Source of the DNA: BOG-1184 sp049514575
GTDB taxonomy: Bacteria; Fibrobacterota; Chitinivibrionia; Chitinivibrionales; Chitinispirillaceae
Assembly (NCBI GenBank): GCA_049514575.1
Contig: JBEKUX010000020.1
Coordinates: forward strand, 1-48,298
Direction of reading: 5' to 3'
DNA length: 48,298 nucleotides
The first letter of the stretch is position 1. The number at the start of each line of letters is the position of its first letter. Of this stretch, positions 16,281 through 26,700 are shown piece by piece. The translations under genes and the position numbers were made by a program. Under the pieces are notes generated by a model. It saw only the letters and a program-made list of their open reading frames with translations. It did no database searches and was not told the origin of the DNA.

Positions 16281-16853
16281 ATGAAGATCGATCTTTTCCT
16301 CACCATCGGCGTCATTTTATCCCTGATCGCGTTCATTCTCGTGGACCGTCTCATGGTCTCGGACTTCGAGCCGACCTTTAAAAAGCTCGAAACGCAGCGC
16401 ATAATCACCTCAAACAAGCTGGCAAGCGCGAAAATCGTGTATGAGAACCTGAACCACGTACGCGACCTGGTGCAGAAAAACATGATCTTTCCCAACCAGA
16501 AAGATTCCGTTTCGCTCGAAACCATTTTTTTCGATTTCATCACCACCTGCGTCAATGACCTGAAGATGAAACTGGTTTCCTGCCGCCCCGTTGCGCCGGT
16601 GACCTCCGGCTATATCACCACGTACGGCTATGACCTCGAACTTGAAGGCGATTTTTTCTCGTTGGGCGAGTTGTTCGCGAAATTCGAAAACAGCCGGCGG
16701 ATTATTTCGGTGATTTCTTTCGATGTTAACCTCAAAGGGGGCGAGCTGACCGGCAACGAAGAATCGGTCCGGCGTGAAATGGCGCAATCGGGCAACAAAG
16801 GTATCACGATAAAAATCCATGTGAACACCTACCGTGTAAGAAAAGGCGGATGA
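16281..16853 (+). CDS. pilO: Type IV pilus alignment protein PilO
   Basis: 190 residues from ATG 16281. Short cytoplasmic N-terminus, TM helix (about 6-23, LTIGVILSLIAFILV), a coiled coil (about 30-70) and a periplasmic alpha/beta domain with the PilO signature YDLELEGDFFSLGELFAKFEN (two parts, around residues 115-135). PilO forms heterodimers with PilN and contacts PilP. It starts 27 bases after the pilN stop and ends four bases before the next start, so it is co-translated with both neighbours. No oddities beyond divergence. Confidence 0.88.
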   Translation: MKIDLFLTIGVILSLIAFILVDRLMVSDFEPTFKKLETQRIITSNKLASAKIVYENLNHVRDLVQKNMIFPNQKDSVSLETIFFDFITTCVNDLKMKLVSCRPVAPVTSGYITTYGYDLELEGDFFSLGELFAKFENSRRIISVISFDVNLKGGELTGNEESVRREMAQSGNKGITIKIHVNTYRVRKGG

Positions 16854-16857
16854 CCGT

Positions 16858-17520
16858 ATGAAAGAGCACCGATTGCTCCTCGCCGCCACCGCAGTCGCGG
16901 TGGTGCTGTCGCTGTTTATCATCTTCCGCGCCTTTGCGGCAAAGGCAGATTTCGACCGGGCCGTCCACGAGTCGCTGAAAACCACCGAAGGTTACGATCA
17001 GCGTTTCATAGACCGGGTCAACCGGCTGGAAGAACTTCTTGCCACACGCGCGCAATTCGGTTACTCGGGCGGCAAAGACCCCATGACCGGGACCAAACGC
17101 CAGGTGGTGCAGATAAAGCAGCAGCCTCCGCCTCCACCGGTCAGAACCCCCCGTGCTCAGCAGCAGACTGCAGCGCCTGTGGCCGAAACAGCCCCTGCGC
17201 CACAGCCCGACCAGATGCGTCTTACCGCGATCATCGCCGATGCGACCGGCAGGAAAATAACCGCAGTGGTCATGGACGGCGAGCGCTCGTTTTCGGTGGA
17301 GCAGGGCGATCTGGTAAGCGGACGGAAGATCACTCGAATCACGAATGAAGGTATTTACATGGAGTCTGATTCGATGATGTATTTCTACGACATCTACGGC
17401 AATGTCGTCAGAAAAAGCAAGGATAACGGTACGGTATCTCCAGTCCTTCAGGAAGAGCAGCAGCCGAAAAAAACGGCGCCGGTGAAACCGCCGCCACCGG
17501 CGAAAAAACGTAAAAAATGA
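16858..17520 (+). CDS. pilP: Type IV pilus PilP-like protein
   Basis: 220 residues from ATG 16858. PilP links the PilN/PilO inner-membrane complex to the N-domains of the secretin. Here the N-terminus is an uncleaved-looking TM (about 6-28) with no cysteine, unlike the lipoprotein PilP of proteobacteria. A Pro/Gln-rich flexible linker (about 80-118) leads to the conserved small beta domain (about 120-185: MRLTAIIADATGRKITAVV, then GDLVSGRKITRITNEGIY). The C-terminus is a Lys/Pro tail. Position directly before pilQ supports the call. The TM anchor in place of a lipid is the main difference. Confidence 0.85.
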   Translation: MKEHRLLLAATAVAVVLSLFIIFRAFAAKADFDRAVHESLKTTEGYDQRFIDRVNRLEELLATRAQFGYSGGKDPMTGTKRQVVQIKQQPPPPPVRTPRAQQQTAAPVAETAPAPQPDQMRLTAIIADATGRKITAVVMDGERSFSVEQGDLVSGRKITRITNEGIYMESDSMMYFYDIYGNVVRKSKDNGTVSPVLQEEQQPKKTAPVKPPPPAKKRKK

Positions 17521-17541
17521 CTTTAACGTGAGGAGGATGTC

Positions 17542-18921
17542 GTGAAACGAGCGATCAATTATCTGATGCTGACCGCTGTATGCGTGGGGATGTGCCGTAG
17601 TGCCGCTGCAGCGCAGGACGACGTATTACCTCCGGTCAAACCTGAACGTGCCTCCCCGATCGTCACCGAGGACATAAATCCGCGCCTCAAGCTGCCGATT
17701 TCCATGCGCGCGCAGGACGCAAACCTTTCGGAAATCCTCAAGATCCTTGCCGACCGGTCAGGCATGAACTTCGTCACGGGCGAGGGTGTTTACAAAGAAA
17801 AAATCACCATCATCCTCAACCGCACGCCGGTCGATCTTGCGATCGACCTCGTGGTCCGCGCGGCCGGGCTTTCGTACGAAATCATCGGCAACTCGGTGCT
17901 CATTGCCGAATCCGACAAGCTGAAAGGCGAAGTCGGCCAGCAGGGCTACGTCGTGGCGCTCAAGTACGTCGAGGCGGATGAAACGGCGACCCTCCTCAGC
18001 GACCTGACAAAATTCATCAAAGTTGACAAAGGCGGCAACCGCCTCGTGTGTTTCACCAGCCCCCGCGTCATCAACGAAATCGAGCGCATCGTGAAGTCCA
18101 TTGACCACCCCCATATCCTCGTCATGCTCGACACGCGCATCATCGAAGTGTCCATGGACAAAGAGAAGCAGTACGGCCTCAACTGGTCCAGTCTCTTTCC
18201 GATCTCCACCGGATTGTCGCACCCCATGGTGTCCCTGTCGCGGGGGTACAACCGGCAGGACATGGAGCTCCAGCCGCTCTCATTCAACACCACGCTCGAC
18301 ATGATGATTACGAACAACGACGCGCAGATACTCATGAACTCAAAAATCACGACCCTTAACAACCGCGAAGCCAGCTTGCAGATCGGCGACGTGGTCCCGT
18401 ACCAGATACAGTCATACAACATGAGCGGCAGCTCGGGCGGCGGCGCCAACCTGAACATCCAGAAAGAGAACACCGGCGTTTTGCTGACGATGACGCCGCA
18501 TGTCAATGAAAAGAACCAGGTAACGCTCCAGCTGGAGCCGGAAGTTTCGAACATTGTCGCCTGGGTAGGCGTCAACCACGACATGCCCCAGACGCGCGTG
18601 CGGAGGGCGAAGACTACGGTCCGCGTGCAGGACGGACAGACCATTTTCCTCGCCGGCCTCCTTGATGATGAAAAAACTTTTACGACATCAAAACTGCCCA
18701 TTCTCGGCGATATTCCCCTTATCGGGAAAATTTTCCAGCACAAAACCGAATCGATCATAAAGAAAAACCTCATTCTGGAGGTTACGCCTAAGATTCTGTA
18801 CGACAGTTCCACCGTTGAAATGAAAGCCGGCGACGCCACCGGCAGCGTCGTACCACAGCCGCAGCCTCCCGCAATAGTCCCGCAGAACCAGCAGCAGTTG
18901 CCGGCACCGGGGAACCAATAA
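17542..18921 (+). CDS. pilQ: Type IV pilus secretin PilQ (short form without AMIN domains)
   Basis: 459 residues, starting at GTG 17542 after AGGAGG. PilQ forms the outer-membrane ring through which the pilus passes. The signal peptide ends near residue 24 (AAAA). Residues about 53-122 form an STN/N0-type domain and 134-190 an N1 domain (GYVVALKYVEADE to IERIVKSIDHPH). The secretin core follows, with the hallmark VRVQDGQTIFLAGLL and LPILGDIPLIGKIF near its end. The tail is Pro/Gln-rich. Proteobacterial PilQ is usually 700 or more residues with N-terminal AMIN (peptidoglycan-binding) domains. Those are missing, as in several other phyla. Confidence 0.95.
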   Translation: MKRAINYLMLTAVCVGMCRSAAAAQDDVLPPVKPERASPIVTEDINPRLKLPISMRAQDANLSEILKILADRSGMNFVTGEGVYKEKITIILNRTPVDLAIDLVVRAAGLSYEIIGNSVLIAESDKLKGEVGQQGYVVALKYVEADETATLLSDLTKFIKVDKGGNRLVCFTSPRVINEIERIVKSIDHPHILVMLDTRIIEVSMDKEKQYGLNWSSLFPISTGLSHPMVSLSRGYNRQDMELQPLSFNTTLDMMITNNDAQILMNSKITTLNNREASLQIGDVVPYQIQSYNMSGSSGGGANLNIQKENTGVLLTMTPHVNEKNQVTLQLEPEVSNIVAWVGVNHDMPQTRVRRAKTTVRVQDGQTIFLAGLLDDEKTFTTSKLPILGDIPLIGKIFQHKTESIIKKNLILEVTPKILYDSSTVEMKAGDATGSVVPQPQPPAIVPQNQQQLPAPGNQ

Positions 18922-18925
18922 TTCC

Positions 18926-18955
18926 CGTTGGGGCACGGCGCGCCGCGCCCCAACG
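18926..18955 (+). other. Strong GC-rich hairpin between pilQ and pilT
   Basis: CGTTGGGGC (18926-18934) pairs with GCCCCAACG (18947-18955). The intervening bases add a CGGCG/CGCCG inner stem after one mismatch. It begins five bases after the pilQ stop. No T-run follows, so a stability or partial-termination role is more likely than full termination. The rest of the 82-base gap is unremarkable. Confidence 0.65.
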
Positions 18956-19003
18956 GTTCGCTGTGGCCTGATCGTCGCCTCAAATAGAAAGTCTCGACCG
19001 ACA

Positions 19004-20074
19004 ATGGCATCCGATAACTATCATATAAGGGATCTCCTTTCCATTCTCGTGCAGTCCAAAGCCACGGACCTTATCATAAGCCCGGGCAAGCCTCCGCAGA
19101 TCCGCCTGAGCAAGAAACTCGTTTCAATCGAGTGTCCGTCACTGACGCCGGAAAAATCGAAAGAACTTTCCTACCAGATGATGAACGAAATGCAGCAGAA
19201 GAAGCTTGAAGACGACTGGGAGGTGGATTTTTCCTTCGGCATGCAGGATTTGGCCCGTTTCCGTGTCAACGTCTTCATGCAGCGCGGGACCGTATCGGCG
19301 GCGCTCCGGCGGATTGCCGCCGACATCCTTACCTTCGACGATCTCGGACTCCCTCCGGTCGTCAAGGAAATGTCCGAACGTCCGAACGGTCTGGTGCTTG
19401 TCACCGGACCGACCGGCTGCGGCAAATCGACCACGCTTGCGGCCATGATCGACCGCATCAACGACCGGTTTTCCTTTCACATCATCACCATCGAAGACCC
19501 AATCGAATACCTGCACCATCATAAAAAATCAACGATCGACCAGCGTGAGGTTTATTCCGACACCAAATCGTTCCAGGTCGCGCTAAAAAGCATCCTTCGC
19601 CAGAACCCGGACGTCGTTCTCCTCGGCGAAATGCGCGACATGGAATCCATCCAGGCGGCGCTGACCATTGCCGAAACGGGCCATTTATGTTTCGCCACCC
19701 TGCACACCAATTCGTGCTCGCAGACCCTGGCGCGTATCGTCGATGTATTTCCGGGTGATAAGCAGCAGCAAGTCCGTACGCAGCTCTCCATGTGCATTCA
19801 GGGTGTGCTGACGCAGGTGCTGCTCCCAAAAATCGGCGGAGGTCTGCAGCTTGCAATGGAAATCATGGTCGCCACGCCCGCCATCAAAGCGCTCATCCGC
19901 GAAAACAAGCTGCAGCACATCGACAACCAGATCATGCTGGGTGCCAAATTCGGCATGCAGACCATAAACCAGTCGCTCGTAGCGCTGGTGAACGCGGGAC
20001 TCGTCACCGAGGACGACGCGATCGCCTCGAGCCCGGACAAGGATGATTTCCGCAAGGTGCTTTTGCAGCAGTGA
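19004..20074 (+). CDS. pilT: Type IV pilus retraction ATPase PilT
   Basis: 356 residues, close to the usual 345-370. PilT is the hexameric cytoplasmic motor that depolymerises pili. Walker A GPTGCGKST lies at 135-143, the Asp-box region ITIEDPIEY at 161-169, Walker B VVLLGEMRD at 204-212, and the His-box segment TGHLCFATLHTNS follows. The C-terminal AIKALIRE (293-300) matches the AIRNLIRE motif that defines retraction ATPases. No clear ribosome site precedes ATG 19004. It lies at the end of the pilM-Q run, 302 bases before pilB. Confidence 0.95.
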   Translation: MASDNYHIRDLLSILVQSKATDLIISPGKPPQIRLSKKLVSIECPSLTPEKSKELSYQMMNEMQQKKLEDDWEVDFSFGMQDLARFRVNVFMQRGTVSAALRRIAADILTFDDLGLPPVVKEMSERPNGLVLVTGPTGCGKSTTLAAMIDRINDRFSFHIITIEDPIEYLHHHKKSTIDQREVYSDTKSFQVALKSILRQNPDVVLLGEMRDMESIQAALTIAETGHLCFATLHTNSCSQTLARIVDVFPGDKQQQVRTQLSMCIQGVLTQVLLPKIGGGLQLAMEIMVATPAIKALIRENKLQHIDNQIMLGAKFGMQTINQSLVALVNAGLVTEDDAIASSPDKDDFRKVLLQQ

Positions 20075-20375
20075 TTGGCATTCTACAATAATTAATGATA
20101 CTTTTTTGTTTTGCTAAAGGCATTCTACGGGGTGGCGGGTGGGCATCGTTCTGACAGATTTTGAGCATCCGCTACCCGCACCCGCAAGCATCCTTCCGTT
20201 TGAAAAAAATTCTATAAACTTTTTTTGTCTTCAACGCAATTAAATCTTGAGGGTGGGGTCAAATAAAGTTTAATTCAGCAACATCGTGCCCACCCCACAC
20301 CCTCCGCAGGAGCCTTTAGCTAAAGAAATTTATTAATTATTGAATTTTCTCCTTCACCTGTTTTAATTTTTTGCT
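20075..20375. other. Intergenic gap with imperfect inverted repeats between pilT and pilB
   Basis: This 301-base gap has no gene. GGGTGGCGGGTGGGCAT (20130-20146) and ATCCGCTACCCGCACCC (20167-20183) form an imperfect stem. GAGGGTGGGGT (20249-20259) and ACCCCACACCCTC (20292-20304) form another. GGCATTCTAC occurs twice (20077-20086 and 20119-20128). The second stem resembles the repeat elements of the pilus locus in composition but is not the same. No convincing promoter or ribosome site was found for pilB. Confidence 0.5.
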
Positions 20376-22523
20376 ATGGCCCCAGAAACGAAAACGACCG
20401 AACACGTAGGAACGCAGATCGTTCTCGCGCTCTTCAGTTATAATGATTCGCGCCTGAAGGAAGTCGTTCCGATATTCAACCCGCTGTCGGTCGACACGAC
20501 GCTGCGTTTCGTAAAAGCCGGCCCTGCTCACCGCGACCAGCTCTGGTGCGACGTCGTCTGCGTACTGTACGACCCGAAAGTGACCCTCGACACGTATATG
20601 CAGGACCTCGCGACGCTGAAACTCGTGCGGAAAATCCCTGCCGTGATTTCGCTCGTGTTCGAGGCCGATAAACCTTCCCTCGAACAGAACAAGCTTGAGA
20701 TGTCGGCTGATGCCGTCATTTACCTCCCTCAGGTTCCTGAAGCGTTCGCCAAAACGATCATGACCCACGTGGCCACGGCCAGGCTTAACAAACAGCGCGA
20801 AAGCGGGCGCAGCAGCGGCGGCCGCAAGGCGCACCAGCTGGGCGAGATTCTGGTGCAGAACAAGCTTATCACCGCACTGCAGCTTAAAAAAGCGCTCGAT
20901 CATCAGAAAAATTCCGGTAAACGCATCGGCGACGCTCTCGTCGAACTCGGTTATATCGATGAGGACCAGAAACTGACATTTCTCTCTCAACAGCTCGGTG
21001 TGCCGGTCGCCAACGCCCGCCAGTACGCGGCGGCCGATCTTAACGTGGTAGCACTCATCCCCGAACATGTGGCAAAGCGCTACAACTGCATCGCGCTCGA
21101 AAAAAAAGACACCGAGCTTGGCGTGGCAATGACCGATGTACTCGACCTTCGTCTTCTCGACAGTCTGCGCGACATCACGGAAATGACGATCAAGCCGATG
21201 CTCGGCAAGCTCGACGACATCACCGGCTCAGTGGAGCGTTTCTACCGCGACATCTCCTCGCACAAAGACGCATCGAGCCTTCTCCACGATCTTGATGAAA
21301 ACGTCGAATTTGTGGCTGACAAACAGGAGGAGGTCAACCTCGATGAAATGGCCGCCGCAGGGGCCGAGGTCGGCATCGTCAAACTTGTCAATATGATCAT
21401 CGGAAATGCCGTGCGCGACCGCGCCAGCGACATCCACATCGAACCGCAGGAAAAAGAACTCGTCATACGCTGCCGTATCGACGGCGATATGCGCAGAGTG
21501 ATGTCCCCGCCCAAGCAGTCGCACCAGGCCATGGTCACCCGTGTCAAGATCCTTTCCAATCTTGACATTGCCGAACGGCGGCTGCCGCAGGACGGCCGCA
21601 TGGTCGTCAAGATGGGAAAACGTGAAGTCGACATCCGCGTGTCGATTCTTCCCACGATTTTCGGCGAAAAAGTGGTGATGAGAATTCTCGACAAGGACGC
21701 TTTCGAAAAAAGCGTCACGAACCTCGGTTTCGACGCGGCCAACGTTTCAATCTTTAAAACGCAGATCGCCAAGCCCTACGGTATGATCATCGTCACCGGA
21801 CCCACGGGCTCAGGCAAGTCAACGACGCTGTACTCGGCCATTCAGGCCATTAAAAGCGTGACCAAGAACATCATTACCGTTGAAGACCCGGTCGAATTCC
21901 AGATGGACGGGATCAATCAGGTGCACGTCAACACGAAGATAGGCCTGACCTTTGCAAGCGCGCTGCGGTCAATCCTCCGCCAGGACCCGGACGTCATCCT
22001 CATCGGCGAAATCCGCGACAATGAGACCGCCGACATCGCCATTAAAATGGCGCTCACCGGCCATCTGGTGTTCAGTACGCTCCATACCAACGACGCGGCG
22101 AGTACCATCGCTCGATTCGTGGATATCGGGATTCCTCCCCTGCTCCTGGGGTCGTCTCTCAACCTCATCATCGCTCAGCGCCTTATACGAAGGATATGCC
22201 CAAAATGTAAAATCGAATACGAACCTGCCAAGGAACTGCTCGATCAGCTCAACCTTAAGAAGGACGCTGTGGCTAAGTTTTACAAAGGCGAGGGATGCGT
22301 CGCCTGCAACGGCGCCGGTTTCAAAGGCCGTATCGGCGTTTTTGAGTTCCTAGTCATATCCAAACAGGTCCGTAAGCTCATTCTGCGGAATGCGCCGACG
22401 CTCGAAATTCAGGAACAGGCGGAAAAAGACGGCATGAAATCTCTCCGGCAGTCAGGAATCGCGCTTGCGCTGAACGGGGATACGACGATCGAGCAGGTTA
22501 TCGCGGCAACGACGGAAATCTAA
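20376..22523 (+). CDS. pilB: Type IV pilus extension ATPase PilB with receiver-like N-terminus
   Basis: 715 residues, longer than ordinary PilB (about 560-570). Residues about 12-137 look like a degenerate receiver domain (IVLALFSYND, VVCVLYDPK with Asp66, IPAVISLVF), with the usual late Lys missing. Residues about 154-300 are an MshEN domain. Its first 24-residue motif is altered (QLGEIL, Lys for Gly at position 10) and its second is well kept (RIGDALVELG...Q), so c-di-GMP binding is possible. The ATPase core has GPTGSGKST (475-483), VILIGEIRD (540-548) and the zinc cysteines CPKC (608-611) and CVAC (641-644). It powers pilus extension. No strong ribosome site is seen. The stop overlaps the facing ATPase gene by four bases. 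Confidence 0.94.
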   Translation: MAPETKTTEHVGTQIVLALFSYNDSRLKEVVPIFNPLSVDTTLRFVKAGPAHRDQLWCDVVCVLYDPKVTLDTYMQDLATLKLVRKIPAVISLVFEADKPSLEQNKLEMSADAVIYLPQVPEAFAKTIMTHVATARLNKQRESGRSSGGRKAHQLGEILVQNKLITALQLKKALDHQKNSGKRIGDALVELGYIDEDQKLTFLSQQLGVPVANARQYAAADLNVVALIPEHVAKRYNCIALEKKDTELGVAMTDVLDLRLLDSLRDITEMTIKPMLGKLDDITGSVERFYRDISSHKDASSLLHDLDENVEFVADKQEEVNLDEMAAAGAEVGIVKLVNMIIGNAVRDRASDIHIEPQEKELVIRCRIDGDMRRVMSPPKQSHQAMVTRVKILSNLDIAERRLPQDGRMVVKMGKREVDIRVSILPTIFGEKVVMRILDKDAFEKSVTNLGFDAANVSIFKTQIAKPYGMIIVTGPTGSGKSTTLYSAIQAIKSVTKNIITVEDPVEFQMDGINQVHVNTKIGLTFASALRSILRQDPDVILIGEIRDNETADIAIKMALTGHLVFSTLHTNDAASTIARFVDIGIPPLLLGSSLNLIIAQRLIRRICPKCKIEYEPAKELLDQLNLKKDAVAKFYKGEGCVACNGAGFKGRIGVFEFLVISKQVRKLILRNAPTLEIQEQAEKDGMKSLRQSGIALALNGDTTIEQVIAATTEI

Positions 22524-23644
22524 TACAGTTCTTCCTTCTTTTCCGGTTCTTCCTCTTTGTGCAGAAACAGCTTGCCGCCTTCCTGCAGGTGCAGCTTAAG
22601 CTTCATGTCGGTTGGACTCGTCGCGTTCTTCAGCGCTTCGTCAATGGTAATGAGCCCTTTTGTATACAGCTCCATGATCGCCTGATCAAAGGTCTGCATT
22701 CCGTATTGCTCTTTCCCTTTTCCGATATTTTCAACGATATCGGCAAGCTTTTCCGCCTCCAGGATATAGCCCCGGATCGCTGCATTGATGATCATGACTT
22801 CGGCGGCAAGCACCTGTCCCTTCTGGTCGACCCGCTCAAGAAGCCGCTGGGAAATAACCGCGCGAAGGTTGTAGGCGAGCTGGATCCTTACCTGACGCTG
22901 CTGGCCTGATGGAAAGGAGTCGATGAACCGGCCGATCGTCTCCTTCGCGTCGGTGGTATGGAGCGTGGACATGACAAGGTGTCCGGTCTCAGCGGCACGC
23001 AGCGCGATTTCCATGCTTTCGTAATCACGCAGTTCTCCCACCAGGATCACATCAGGATCCTGTCTGAGCGCCCCCCTGAGCGCATTATGAAAATCGAGGG
23101 TGTCCATGCCGACTTCGCGCTGATTGATGACAGCGGTTTTATCGTCATGGATAAATTCAATCGGGTCCTCAATGGTGATGATATGACATGGCCAGGTACG
23201 GTTAATCTCATCAATCATGGCCGCAAGCGTCGAAGATTTGCCGGAGCCGCTCATGCCGGTAACAAGGATCAGTCCCCGGTTGGAGTGGGCTATCTGCTTA
23301 ACAATCGGCGGCAGGCCCAGATCTTCGAGCGTATTGATCTTGAATGGAATGAAACGCATGGCGATGGAAATCGTCCCGCGCTGCCGGAAAATATTGACCC
23401 TGAAGCGCGCATAGCCGGCTATCGAATACGACAGGTCAATTTCAAGGTCCTCCTTGAGCCGGTTCGCGTGATCTGGACCGAGGAAATGTCTGGCCAGCTC
23501 CTCGGTATGCCGGGCCTCAAGCGGAGGCGCTTTGACCGCCACCATGGTCCCGAATACCCTCCGTAAAGGTGGTCGCCCTACTTTAAAATGGAGGTCGGAA
23601 ACGCCTTCGATTATCAGCGCTTTCAGGTAGGCATCAAAATCCAT
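22520..23644 (-). CDS. Second PilT/PilU-type retraction ATPase
   Basis: 374 residues from ATG 23644, with AAGGATGC upstream. Walker A GMSGSGKSS (130-138), ITIEDPIEF, Walker B VILVGELRD (199-207) and TGHLVMSTLHTTD are all present, so it should be an active ATPase. The C-terminal motif reads AAIRGYILEAEKLADI rather than AIRNLIRE, and the tail is acidic and Lys-rich (HKEEEPEKKEEL). Both features point to a PilU-like accessory motor that helps PilT under load. It is the only pilus gene here on the minus strand, tail to tail with pilB. An alternative is a PilT paralogue with a separate role, such as c-di-GMP-controlled retraction. Confidence 0.88.
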   Translation of the reverse strand: MDFDAYLKALIIEGVSDLHFKVGRPPLRRVFGTMVAVKAPPLEARHTEELARHFLGPDHANRLKEDLEIDLSYSIAGYARFRVNIFRQRGTISIAMRFIPFKINTLEDLGLPPIVKQIAHSNRGLILVTGMSGSGKSSTLAAMIDEINRTWPCHIITIEDPIEFIHDDKTAVINQREVGMDTLDFHNALRGALRQDPDVILVGELRDYESMEIALRAAETGHLVMSTLHTTDAKETIGRFIDSFPSGQQRQVRIQLAYNLRAVISQRLLERVDQKGQVLAAEVMIINAAIRGYILEAEKLADIVENIGKGKEQYGMQTFDQAIMELYTKGLITIDEALKNATSPTDMKLKLHLQEGGKLFLHKEEEPEKKEELY

Positions 23645-23680
23645 ATCATTGCATCCTTTTAATTGACCTGTGTCTCTATA

Positions 23681-23686
23681 ATTATA
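23681..23686 (-). promoter_or_regulatory. Candidate -10 box of the second retraction ATPase gene
   Basis: TATAAT reads on the minus strand at 23686-23681, about 37 bases before the start at 23644. No good -35 lies 16-18 bases upstream. The remaining sequence back to 23769 shows no other feature. Confidence 0.35.
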
Positions 23687-23769
23687 GTATATCGTAATCG
23701 CCTATGGTCGTCCACAGTCATCATGAAATCTTTCTACTCTTGAAAATATACGTAAATATTCTCCCTCGC

Positions 23770-26700
23770 TTAAAATTCTGCGGTGATATATACTCCCGAA
23801 TTCTTTTTAATCGGGTCATACGCGAGTGTGAATTGAATGCCCCCGGAAAACATAAATTCCGACACTGAATTTATTTCTACGGTAGCGAACAGCGTATTAG
23901 AAACGGCGATCCCGGAATCCGGCGCTGAAGTAAAAAGATTCCGTTTGAGCACTGAACCCCATCGGTCCCCTGATTTCTCCAGTTGTACCATAAAGAAGTG
24001 GTTGGCAGTGGCCGAAAGCCGGTACCCGACTCTTCCGTAAAGGCCGTCCCAGAACAACCGCCTTCCATGATTGATATTCCTAAAAACTGGAAAACAGTAG
24101 GCGACCGCCGCTTCAGTCCTGAGATAGAGATCGGAATTGCCCGCAATGCCGAAGGTATCGATGAGCGTCCTGTTAACCGGGAATTCGTACCATGAACAGC
24201 CAGCGTCGACTTCAAAGGGAATTCCCGAATATTTTGTCAGCGGGAAACCACGGAAAAAACTTGCCTGTCCGGAAATACCACGCGACACCCGCGAATAATC
24301 GAAGTTACCCTGGCTTTCAACGCCGCCGGGCATGAAGGAGGGGGTAAATTCCACCAGTGCCTCCCAGATATCGTTCAGATTATGCTCGATATCTTTATTG
24401 TAATATCCATTGTCCTGCCAGATGAACCAGAGAGGAAAGGCCGCACCGGCCGAAGCATATTTCAGCGAATCGGCCGAATAACCCAGAGAATTCGTTCCAC
24501 CCGACGGTAGAATAAGTTTTAAAAGTACTACGTCAGCCAGGCATGAGGCGCCCACATAGGTCGAACGGCTTGTCTGCCATGTCAATTGCGACTGTGAAGT
24601 GAGAAGAAACGGTATGAAATCGATTAAATACATTCCAAGTACGGATTGGATCGAGGGTGCGAGGGTATTCAATGCGATGCCGCAGAGCGGGGCCATCTCC
24701 AAAACAGTTGTCGTTCCTGTCGAATCCGTGGAGGCGTTGAGCGTTCGCGTTCGTAACGGACGTTCATTGTTGTACGGCTGCAATAACTGGCGTTTCAGAC
24801 GTTCGCAGCGTGTTTGCGGCATCTGCGCTACACTGTCGAGGCGACGGGAAAACCTGTCCACCTGAAACAATGCGGATGAAAAAAACGGACCCAGTGAACG
24901 TCCGGAAAACGCACCGGTATCGGATGATTGTCCGATACCCGCTGTTATTTCGAGTCCGGTCGTGAAAAAAAAACGTTGCAAGGCATCGTTCTGGTACCTG
25001 ATGCACCCGATATCCGCGGAAAATACGGACGAGCTGTCATCAGCAACACTGTTGAAAATAAGTGACGACTCCCAGGTCGCTCTCAGCATGCGCAGATGGT
25101 ATGGCTCTCCTTCAACAGGCGGTACACCATTGGAAGGCAGCGGGGAAAAACTGAATTGCGGCCGCGGGACAATCGTATACGGAAAACCGGTCAGATCAGC
25201 GGTTGAAATCCGGAACCCGGAGGAGGTATACTCGGAAAAAAGCAGGCGTTTTCCGCCCTTTCCTATCATCGGTTCAAAAGCTCCGCCGACAACCGAGGTA
25301 TGGCGGACGAGATCGGAACCATCGGGCTTCATGGAATAAATGTTGAATATTCCATCATAATCTGCAGAAAAGTATATCCTTCCGTCTTCAGCCCAACAGG
25401 GTGATTCCTCGCGGGCAGTACCGCTGGAAATGCGTGTTTCGGTTTTCGCAGTGCGATCAAAAAGGAAAAGCGAAGAGAAACCCTTGACAAGCTGCTCCAC
25501 GACCATTTTCGACCTGTCGACAGGGTTGAAATCCACTGCTATGTAAGGATTGCCGGCAGTTCCCTCGCCCACGACATCGAAAAGCAACGTGCGCAGGTTT
25601 AAAACCTCAAGAGTAAATCGGCCGTTGCGGAACCTGATAACCGCAAGTTCGTCTCCGGAGGGTGATGCCGCAACCGCGTAAATCCTTCCGTTATGCGTGA
25701 TCTGTTCGACACTACCTGTTTTCAGACAGCAGCGGAAAAGCTCTTTGAAATAAGACCCGTGCTCTCCGGGATCATATGACTTTACAAAATAGACATAGTC
25801 GCCATCAGGAGAAAAATCCCATGACGACTCGGCATGTTTCAGAACCAGGAGAGGGTCGACGCTCCCGGCTTTTGCTATGACAAGATCGGTACGGTAGGAA
25901 TCGTCGTTATTACTGGTAATCCAGCCCCAGCGGCAGCCGTCAGGAGAGATCAGTGGCCGCTGGTTCAGCCGGCCGCGCTGGAAAACGCACTCCGTCGCGG
26001 TCAATTGGGCGGGTACTACCTTGCGTGCGGAGTTGAGCACGCTGTCACGCCAGTCCCGGTAATAGTAATCGAGGTCGTGGCCGCCGATCATCGAGCCCGG
26101 CGGCGATGAAAAGGCAGCAATCGGGTCAATGGAACTGCCGGCAGCGTTTTTTAAAATGCGTTGTATTTCTTCACTTCCGGCAATATTCTCGATATACATG
26201 GCAAGAGAAAAACCCTGATTATACACCTGTTCGTTCCCCAGCAAGTCATGCGAAAAAACACCCATTTCGCTCAGTGTCAGCTCTTTTTTATCCAGTACTG
26301 CGCACCGCAGGATCATGTCCCGACGGCTGTCCCAGGAGTCATTGCCGCAACGGAACGAACCAGTCTGCGCCATACCTTCGGCAAACCACATGGGAAACAA
26401 CTTCATCATGGGAAACGTTTTTCCGATTTGCATGGTAAAACCGGGACGGGTCACGCCGACGGCTGTGGACATATCGAGCATCTGAAATCCTGATGTCTTT
26501 CTCAGCGTAACGATATGCGTGAGCTCGTGTGTAATCACATTGCGCAGCCAGGTAGTGCTGCTTCTGAAAGGAAAATTCATGTCCGGCGCCCAGATTTCGA
26601 CGCCTCCGCCCAGCCAGTCGGTAAAACCATTGCTCATGTCGTCGTAATCGGCAAGCACTATATCGATTTTTCCGCTTTCATATTTGCCGTATAATTCAAC

